DNA from: Clostridiales bacterium
Lineage (GTDB): Bacteria > Bacillota > Clostridia > Christensenellales > Aristaeellaceae
Direction of reading: 5' to 3'
Assembly: GCA_019409045.1 (NCBI GenBank)
Contig: DXVG01000130.1
Coordinates: 1-5,663, forward strand
Length of the DNA stretch: 5,663 nucleotides
Below, one piece after another: positions 1 to 4,822 of this stretch; the stretch's first letter is position 1, and each line of letters opens with the position of its first letter. The notes beneath the pieces were generated by a model. It was given only the letters and a program-made list of their open reading frames with translations. It had not been told where the DNA came from and ran no database searches. The translations under genes and the position numbers were made by a program.

Positions 1-1
1 C

Positions 2-796
2 GGCGATTCGGGCGCGCCCGAGGGGGACGCGTTTGACGAGGAGGCGTTTGGCGAGGAAGCGCCCGAGGATGATGCCGCGCCCGAATCGCCGCTGTCCAAG
101 CCGCTGCTGGACAAACCCGTGGAGCTTCGCGCAAAGCGCCCGCCCACGCTCACGCGCGCATCCGCGCCGGTCCGGCCCCGCGCCGCGTCCGGTCCCGCGC
201 ACGCCAACACGGCGACGCCGCCGCGCATCGACGCGCCGGAGGACCTGTTCATGGAGGACGAAGTGGATGCCGAGGACGAGCTTGCGGACTTCGTGCGCGA
301 GTACTTCGACGACTACCAGTACGAGGAGCCGGCGCACGGAAACTTCTTCCTGCGCCACATACGCGGCTTTGTGGGGCTGACGCTTCTGTTGCTGACGGTG
401 ATCATCGTGGGCTACTGGCTGCTGTACGGCCCGGGGCAGCGCGTGCTCGGCCAGCTCTACATCAGCAGCGACCCGGACACCTATATCGAGCTGGGCGCGG
501 AGGCCGACGCCGCCGCGGACTACGAGACCGCGGGCGCGTACTACCTCAAGGCGCTCGAATTGGACCCGGACAACCGCAACTGCGCCATCTCCGCCGCGAA
601 CGCGTATATACGCGCGGGCAACTCCGGCAGGGCGGCGGAGGCGCTGGAGTACATGATCGCGGCCGACCCGACCGACCCCGCGCCCTATGTGACGCTCAGG
701 CAGCTCTACCCCGACGCGGCCTCGCGGCCGCAGCGCATCACGCAGCTGATCCGGCAGGGCTACGAGCAGACGGGGGACGAGCGTTTGCAGGAATAG
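2..796 (+). CDS. TPR-containing single-span membrane protein (5' end outside the window)
   Basis: The reading frame is open from base 2 to the TAG at 794-796, giving 264 visible residues. The true start lies upstream: the GTG at 119 and the ATG at 251 are in frame, but neither has a convincing ribosome binding site and the composition is continuous across them. Visible residues 1-36 are very acidic and rich in Asp, Glu, Ala and Pro. A basic Pro/Ala stretch follows, then a second acidic block (about 80-110). One hydrophobic span lies at about residues 122-143 (bases 365-430), preceded by Arg-His-Ile-Arg, so the N-terminus should be cytoplasmic. The outer part has helical TPR-like repeats: an AGAYYLKALELDPDN segment, then a second repeat with ALEYMIAADPTDP. 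TPRs usually bind proteins, but the partner is unknown. Family members often have an N-terminal zinc ribbon; that part is not visible here. The product is not assignable to a named gene. Confidence 0.85.
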   Translation, partial: GDSGAPEGDAFDEEAFGEEAPEDDAAPESPLSKPLLDKPVELRAKRPPTLTRASAPVRPRAASGPAHANTATPPRIDAPEDLFMEDEVDAEDELADFVREYFDDYQYEEPAHGNFFLRHIRGFVGLTLLLLTVIIVGYWLLYGPGQRVLGQLYISSDPDTYIELGAEADAAADYETAGAYYLKALELDPDNRNCAISAANAYIRAGNSGRAAEALEYMIAADPTDPAPYVTLRQLYPDAASRPQRITQLIRQGYEQTGDERLQE

Positions 797-813
797 AGAC
801 GCGAACCTGCAAA
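784..813 (+). repeat. Inverted repeat at the end of the TPR gene (possible weak terminator)
   Basis: TTTGCAGG (784-791) and CCTGCAAA (806-813) are perfect 8-base inverted repeats separated by 14 bases, spanning the stop codon of the TPR gene. They could form a hairpin in the mRNA. The bases after it are AAATTTCG, with no proper U-run, so it does not look like a standard intrinsic terminator. The overlapping CGCGAA/TTCGCG pair (800-805 with 818-823) offers an alternative fold. It may only help end or stabilise the upstream transcript before the promoter at 830. Confidence 0.3.
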
Positions 814-829
814 AAATTTCGCGCGCTAC

Positions 830-858
830 TTGACAAAACGGCGCGGACGTGGTATGCT
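830..858 (+). promoter_or_regulatory. Sigma-A-type promoter of the T-box leader and symporter
   Basis: A perfect -35 hexamer TTGACA (830-835) is followed, after the optimal 17-base spacer, by TATGCT (853-858), which matches the -10 consensus at 4 of 6 positions. TGG directly precedes the -10 (850-852), forming an extended -10 TGn element. Transcription should begin at about 864-866, a few bases before the first strand of the T-box Stem I at 871. This placement is what a leader RNA promoter needs and fixes the start of the untranslated region. Confidence 0.85.
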
Positions 859-864
859 TTCACA

Positions 865-1133
865 AACGCAGGGACCGGAAACAAGTACGCACAGGCGCGG
901 CCTTCAGAGAACCGCCGGTTGGTGTGAGGCGGCAGGCGGCATTGCGCGGAATACATTCCGAGAGCGGCGCACCGAACGGGCGTGTCCCAAGTAGGCTGCG
1001 ACGGGTTCGCCCGTGAGCGCGATAGGGTATGCATGTACCCGACGAGGGCGTCTGCCGCGAGGCGGCGCTGAATTGAGGTGGTACCGCGGGCAACGCCCGC
1101 CCTCAGCAAGCGATTGCGGAGGGCGGGCGTTTT
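865..1133 (+). promoter_or_regulatory. T-box riboswitch with tyrosine (TAC) specifier
   Basis: The leader contains the parts of a T-box in the correct order. Stem I can close through GGGAC (871-875) with GTCCC (984-988). Above it GGAA (877-880) pairs with TTCC (956-959) and CGCA (888-891) with TGCG (943-946). These flank an internal loop with AGTA on the 5' side (884-887) and GAA-TAC-A on the 3' side (949-955), the loop-E arrangement that presents the specifier. TAC at 952-954 reads as tyrosine. The distal part has an AGAGA bulge (906-910) and the CCGCC/GGCGG stem with loop GGTTGGTGTGA (917-927). AAGTAGG (989-995) and the ACGGG-TTCG-CCCGT hairpin (1001-1014) mark the Stem II/IIA-B region. Stem III is 1048-1068 with a GCGA loop. 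The T-box sequence AGGTGGTACCGCGG is at 1076-1089. The antiterminator pairs TGAGG (1074-1078) with CCTCA (1101-1105) and GCGGGC (1086-1091) with GCCCGC (1095-1100), leaving the TGGTACC bulge. The bulge base U1082 after UGG fits an A73 discriminator, as found in bacterial tRNA-Tyr. Uncharged tRNA-Tyr should favour read-through. Confidence 0.95.
1092..1133 (+). terminator. Intrinsic terminator of the T-box leader
   Basis: Bases 1092-1104 pair perfectly with 1119-1131 (13 bp, almost all G-C). After an A-G mismatch, GCAA (1106-1109) pairs with TTGC (1114-1117) around a GCGA tetraloop. The T-run TTTT is at 1130-1133, short but behind a very stable stem. The 5' arm contains the GCCCGCCCTC (1095-1104) also needed by the antiterminator, so the two structures exclude one another. 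This is the off state when tRNA is charged. Confidence 0.93.
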
Positions 1134-1161
1134 CGCGCCTCCGCGAGGAGGAGGGATCGCT

Positions 1162-2700
1162 ATGGCGATCAAGCTGGCGCTGCTCTTTGTGTTTTTCGGG
1201 ATCATGCTGGCGGTGGGCATCCGCTGCCGCCGACACGCGACGGACGTAAACAGCTTCGTGCTGGGCGGGCGCTCGGTGGGCGCGTGGCTGACGGCGTTCG
1301 CCTATGGGACGTCCTACTTCTCGGCGGTCATATTCGTCGGCTACGCGGGCCAGTTCGGCTGGCGCTTCGGCGTGGCCTCGACGTGGATCGGCCTGGGCAA
1401 CGCGTTTCTGGGCTCGCTGCTTGCGTGGGTGGTGCTCGGCAGGCGCACGCGGCTGATGAGCCAGCAGCTCGACAGCGCCACCATGCCGGAGTTCTTCGGA
1501 AAGCGGTTCGGCTCGAAGGCGCTCAAGACGGGGGCGTCGATCATCGTGTTCGTGTTTCTGATACCGTACACGGCCTCGCTCTACAACGGCCTTTCGCGCC
1601 TGTTCGGCATGGCCTTTGGCATCGACTACACGGTGTGCATCGTCATCATGGCCGCGCTCACGGGCGTGTACGTCATCGCCGGGGGCTACATGGCCACGGC
1701 CATCAACGACTTCATACAGGGGCTGATCATGCTCGGCGGCATCGTGGCGGTGGTGCTGGCCGTGCTCAACGAAAACGGCGGGTTCATGGCGGCCATGGAC
1801 GCGCTCGCACGGGTGGAGGACGCGTCGGTCACCACCACGCCAGGTGCGTTTACATCCTTTTTCGGCCCCGCGCCGCTGGAGCTCCTGGGCGTGGTGATTT
1901 TGACCTCGCTGGGCACCTGGGGCCTGCCGCAGATGGTGCAGAAGTTCTACGCCATACGCTCGGAGAAGGCGATTCGCAAGGGCACCATCATCTCCACGCT
2001 GTTTGCCGTGGTGGTGGCGGGCGGCTGCTACTTCCTGGGCGGCTTCGGGCGGCTGTACGCCGACCGCGTGGACGTGACGGTGGACGGGTACGACGCCATC
2101 GTGCCCGCGATGCTGGAGAACCTGTCGCCGCTTCTGATCGGCATCGTGGTCATACTGGTGCTCTCCGCGTCCATGTCCACGCTCTCCAGCCTGGTCATGG
2201 CCTCCAGCTCCACGCTCACGCTCGACCTGATCAAGGACAACATCGTAAAGGACATGGACGAGAAAAAGCAGGTGCGCGTCATGCGCGGCCTGATCGTGGT
2301 GTTCATCGCCATTTCCGTGATCATCGCCATCGTGCAGCACAAAAGCAACATCACATTCATCGCACAGCTGATGGGCATCTCCTGGGGCGCGCTGGCGGGC
2401 GCTTTCCTCGCGCCGTTTCTGTACGGCCTGTACTGGAAGCGCACCACGCCCGCGGCGGTGTGGGCGAGCTTTATCTTCGGCGTGGGGATCATGACGCTCA
2501 ACCTGCTGTGCGGCCACATCTTCCCCGCGGCGCTGCAATCGCCCATCAACTGCGGCGCGTTTGCGATGCTGGCGGGGCTGGTGATCGTGCCGGTGGTGAG
2601 CCTGCTTACGCCCAGGCCCGACCGCGCGCTGGTGGAAAACGCGTTTGCCTGCTACGAGGCAAAGGTGGTCGTGCCGGTAAAGAAGTCGCTGGGCGACTGA
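1162..2700 (+). CDS. Sodium:solute symporter (SSS family), predicted tyrosine-responsive importer
   Basis: This is a 512-aa multi-span inner membrane protein of the SSS family (the PutP, PanF and SGLT superfamily), which couples solute uptake to Na+ entry. The ATG at 1162 was chosen because AGGAGG (1149-1154) lies 7 bases upstream; longer in-frame starts such as 1078 fall inside the T-box. Family marks are FVLGGRSVG (residues 32-40) after the first span, the GTSYFS segment of the next span (49-54), the MPEFFGKRFG loop (108-117), and SASMSTLSS (335-343). Ser339-Thr340 align with PutP Ser340-Thr341 of the Na2 site. The PutP Asp55 position is Tyr52 here, so it is not a simple PutP orthologue. 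The C-terminal tail is about 30 residues. The family alone does not reveal the substrate; the tyrosine T-box upstream suggests tyrosine or another aromatic compound (inference). The gene appears monocistronic. No clear intrinsic terminator follows it. Confidence 0.95.
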   Translation: MAIKLALLFVFFGIMLAVGIRCRRHATDVNSFVLGGRSVGAWLTAFAYGTSYFSAVIFVGYAGQFGWRFGVASTWIGLGNAFLGSLLAWVVLGRRTRLMSQQLDSATMPEFFGKRFGSKALKTGASIIVFVFLIPYTASLYNGLSRLFGMAFGIDYTVCIVIMAALTGVYVIAGGYMATAINDFIQGLIMLGGIVAVVLAVLNENGGFMAAMDALARVEDASVTTTPGAFTSFFGPAPLELLGVVILTSLGTWGLPQMVQKFYAIRSEKAIRKGTIISTLFAVVVAGGCYFLGGFGRLYADRVDVTVDGYDAIVPAMLENLSPLLIGIVVILVLSASMSTLSSLVMASSSTLTLDLIKDNIVKDMDEKKQVRVMRGLIVVFIAISVIIAIVQHKSNITFIAQLMGISWGALAGAFLAPFLYGLYWKRTTPAAVWASFIFGVGIMTLNLLCGHIFPAALQSPINCGAFAMLAGLVIVPVVSLLTPRPDRALVENAFACYEAKVVVPVKKSLGD

Positions 2701-2736
2701 CGGCGCGCGAAGGGCGGCCAGACCGATCCGGGACAC

Positions 2737-2765
2737 TTCCATAAGCGGGGGAAATGTGGTATACT
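2737..2765 (+). promoter_or_regulatory. Extended -10 promoter for the DUF6056-like gene
   Basis: TATACT (2760-2765) matches the -10 consensus at 5 of 6 positions and is preceded by TGG (2757-2759), giving an extended -10. The -35 region is poor: TTCCAT at 2737-2742 with a 17-base spacer matches only the first two T residues. Extended -10 promoters tolerate weak -35 boxes. Transcription would start at about 2772, leaving a leader of about 47 bases. The promoter separates the membrane protein gene from the T-box unit. Confidence 0.65.
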
Positions 2766-2818
2766 TCTAACCAGAGGAAAATCGGCGGCATGACACCGCA
2801 AAGTTGTGGGAGGGTTTT

Positions 2819-4321
2819 ATGGGTCGGTTGTCTGGGTTCACGGGCTTTTTCAAGCGCTGCTGGTCCGACAGAATGCTGTGCATACTGCTGGCCATAGCGT
2901 ACATGGCGCTGCTGGTCCCGCTGCTGTGGGCGGGGACGTACACCGTTGCGCACAGCGACGACCTGGTCTACGGCGCGCCCACGCATCATGCGTGGGTGGA
3001 GACAGGTTCGCTCAGCGCGGTGCTGCGCGCGGCCGCGCAGGAGACGCAGCGCGTCTATCAGCAGTGGCAGGGGACGTTCACGGCGCTCTTTCTGATGGCG
3101 CTGCAACCGGCGGTGTTTGGAGACGGGTTTTATGCGATCACGCCGTTTCTGATGGTCGGCGCGCTCACGGCGGGCACGCTGCTGTTCTGTCGGGCGTTTT
3201 TCCATCGCCTCTTTGGCGCGAGCCGAACGCAGGCGCGCATTGTGGCGCTCGTATGGCTGATCGTGTGTACGCAGATGATGCCCAGCACGCGAGAGGGGCT
3301 CTACTGGTACAACGGCGCGCTGTACTATACGCTGTATTACGCGGTCGCGCTGTGCATGTTCGCGCTGATGCTGCTGGCGATCCTGGAAAAGCGCACGGGG
3401 CGAAGGAGGGCGTATGCGCTGCTGTGCTGCCTTCTGGCCGCGTTCATCGGCGGGGGCAACTATCCGACCGCGCTTTTGTGCACGCTGGTGCTGGCGCTGA
3501 CGACCGCGTTTCTGGCGATGCTGAAAAACGCGCGCTGGCGGAGCGTCTTGCCGGCGCTGATCGTCCTTGCGTGCTCGTTTGCCGTGAGCATCGTGGCGCC
3601 GGGCAACGCCGTGCGCAAGGCGCAGTTCAGAGACATCGGCGCCGTGGCGGCCATTCTCAAGGCGCTGTACAGGGCCTTTGGCGTCATCGGCGAGTGGACG
3701 ACGTTCCCGGTGCTGATCACGCTGGCGGCGCTGTGCCCGGTGCTGTGGAGCATGGCGAAGAAGTCCGCGCTCTCCTTCCGCTATCCGGTGCTGGTGGGCG
3801 TGTTGTCTTACGGCCTGTTTGCCGCGCAGTTCTGCCCGACGTTTTACGCCATGGACAATCCCGGCGCGGGGCGGCTGCACAACATACTGTTCTACTCCTA
3901 TTATTTTCTGGTGACCTTCAACATCTTCTACTGCATGGGCTGGGCGCAGCGCAGGTATGAGATACGGCTGCGCGTGGGAAGGGCGGCTTACGGCGGCGGA
4001 TACCCCTGGGTGCTGGCCTGCGGGCTGTGTCTGGCGCTGGCGGTGAGCTGCTACTTCCTGCGCGCGGACATGACACTGACGTCCGTCGAGGCATCCCGGA
4101 TACTGCTCCGCGGCGAGGCGCAGCAGTTCGGCCGCGAGACACAGGCCCGGCAGGTGCTTTTGAACGACCCCACGCTTGAGAGCGTGGAGCTGGAGGCGTA
4201 TACCGACTTTCCGGAGCTTCTGTTCGACGATAAGGGGATCATGGTGGAGCCGGGCGAGACGAGAAGGTCGGAGACGCTGGAGAATTACTATCAAAAAGAG
4301 AGCGTGATCATCCGCGGATAG
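2819..4321 (+). CDS. Polytopic membrane protein, DUF6056 / GT-C-like
   Basis: This 500-aa protein has about ten or more hydrophobic spans. The ATG at 2819 has GGAGG (2809-2813) five bases upstream; the in-frame TTG at 2804 would bury that site and was not used. The first span is about residues 18-39. The following loop carries HSDDLVYG (45-52), and QWQGTF lies at 82-87. Further marked motifs are WYNGALYY (163-170), GGGNYPTA (211-218) and APGNAVR (260-266). The last span ends near residue 418, leaving a tail of about 80 residues that ends in YYQKESVIIRG. An acidic pair just after the first span, the W-x-G motif, APGN-x-x-R and the YY-x-K tail resemble DUF6056 proteins, which I recall as membrane proteins with a fold like GT-C glycosyltransferases. 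If so, the SDD pair could be the active-site acid in the first outer loop (inference). Substrate and partners are unknown, and no cell-envelope genes are adjacent. An alternative is another GT-C-like family. Confidence 0.85.
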   Translation: MGRLSGFTGFFKRCWSDRMLCILLAIAYMALLVPLLWAGTYTVAHSDDLVYGAPTHHAWVETGSLSAVLRAAAQETQRVYQQWQGTFTALFLMALQPAVFGDGFYAITPFLMVGALTAGTLLFCRAFFHRLFGASRTQARIVALVWLIVCTQMMPSTREGLYWYNGALYYTLYYAVALCMFALMLLAILEKRTGRRRAYALLCCLLAAFIGGGNYPTALLCTLVLALTTAFLAMLKNARWRSVLPALIVLACSFAVSIVAPGNAVRKAQFRDIGAVAAILKALYRAFGVIGEWTTFPVLITLAALCPVLWSMAKKSALSFRYPVLVGVLSYGLFAAQFCPTFYAMDNPGAGRLHNILFYSYYFLVTFNIFYCMGWAQRRYEIRLRVGRAAYGGGYPWVLACGLCLALAVSCYFLRADMTLTSVEASRILLRGEAQQFGRETQARQVLLNDPTLESVELEAYTDFPELLFDDKGIMVEPGETRRSETLENYYQKESVIIRG

Positions 4322-4334
4322 GCGCCGCGATCAC
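4293..4334 (-). terminator. Possible terminator of the minus-strand nrdG message, in the convergent junction
   Basis: GTGATC (4304-4309) and GCGG (4314-4317) can pair with GATCAC (4329-4334) and CCGC (4325-4328), a 10-bp stem with a 4-base bulge and a 7-base loop. Read on the minus strand, the hairpin is followed after several bases by TTTTT (complement of 4293-4297). The hairpin covers both stop codons. The distance to the U-run and the bulge make it a weak example. On the plus strand no U-run follows. Confidence 0.35.
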
Positions 4335-4822
4335 AAGCGCGCCTCGACCACCGCGCCGGACTTGAGCGACGCGGGCACGTCGATGGCGCGCTGGTTTTTG
4401 GAGCCGCGAAAGCGCAGCGAGAGCGTGCGCTCGGCGAGCAGGAAGGGGCCGTCGATGAGCACGTCCACCTCCTCCAGCAGCGCGCGCATGGCTGGGTTTT
4501 CAAGCGCCTGTTCATACAGGTAACCCGTGTACGCCCACACGTTCAGCCCGGCCTCGTGCGCGGCGCGGGCGAGCTCCAGGCACGCCTCCGGCTGGCAGAG
4601 GGGGTCGCCGCCGGTGAGCGTGATGCCGTCCAGCAGGGGGTTTTTGCGGAATTTTTCGATGATGGCGGAGGTGTCCTCGTCGCGGCCGCCCGCGAAGTCG
4701 TGCGTCTGCGGGTTGTGGCAGCCGGGGCAGTGGTGCGGGCAGCCCTGCGTAAAGACGGCGAAGCGAAAGCCGGGGCCGTCCACGATGGATTCCTCTACCA
4801 GCCCTGCGATGCGTATGTTCAC
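4331..4822 (-). CDS. nrdG: Anaerobic ribonucleoside-triphosphate reductase activating protein
   Basis: This is a 163-aa radical-SAM activase. It uses a [4Fe-4S] cluster and S-adenosylmethionine to generate the glycyl radical on the class III ribonucleotide reductase NrdD, allowing dNTP synthesis without oxygen; it is cytoplasmic. The N-terminal SIVDGPGFR segment (12-20) precedes the cluster motif CPHHCPGC, with cysteines 28, 32 and 35 (CX3CX2C). TGGDPL (70-75) is the SAM-binding glycine motif, and RFRGSKNQ (137-144) is the typical NrdG C-terminal signature. The length is that of the short NrdG family, shorter than PflA. The start is GTG at 4822-4820, with AAAGGAG (4837-4831) 8 bases before it. 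This GTG overlaps the TGA of the upstream flavoprotein (4-base overlap), which suggests translational coupling. The partner nrdD is not in the window, so it must lie elsewhere. Confidence 0.95.
   Translation of the reverse strand: MNIRIAGLVEESIVDGPGFRFAVFTQGCPHHCPGCHNPQTHDFAGGRDEDTSAIIEKFRKNPLLDGITLTGGDPLCQPEACLELARAAHEAGLNVWAYTGYLYEQALENPAMRALLEEVDVLIDGPFLLAERTLSLRFRGSKNQRAIDVPASLKSGAVVEARL

Noticed and set aside
948..959. GGAAT-AC-ATTCC as a protein-binding palindrome or hairpin
   Set aside because: A two-base loop cannot fold, and the bases are accounted for as the T-box specifier loop and its lower helix.
1078..1161. A longer N-terminus for the symporter beginning at 1078
   Set aside because: This start is inside the T-box sequence and the terminator, and would be translated only from read-through RNA that is structured there. 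The ATG at 1162 has an ideal ribosome binding site and yields a normal SSS N-terminus.
738..1220. Minus-strand and plus-strand small frames in the leader region (for example 738-1220 minus and 1013-1249 plus)
   Set aside because: They lie over RNA structure of the T-box, have no ribosome binding sites, and their predicted proteins look random.
904..2742. A 612-codon open frame on the minus strand opposite the symporter
   Set aside because: Its translation is Arg/His/Gln-rich and low in hydrophobic order, as expected for the antisense of a GC-rich gene. It crosses the T-box leader and has no family resemblance.
1284..2744. A 486-codon plus-strand open frame within the symporter gene
   Set aside because: It is a shifted frame of the symporter with low-complexity Gly/His/Arg-rich translation; the overlapping frame is unmistakably SSS.
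2606..4294. A 562-codon minus-strand open frame opposite the DUF6056-like gene
   Set aside because: It has the same Arg/Gln/His-rich antisense composition and runs across the promoter and two genes; the plus-strand frame has clear membrane spans and a good ribosome binding site.
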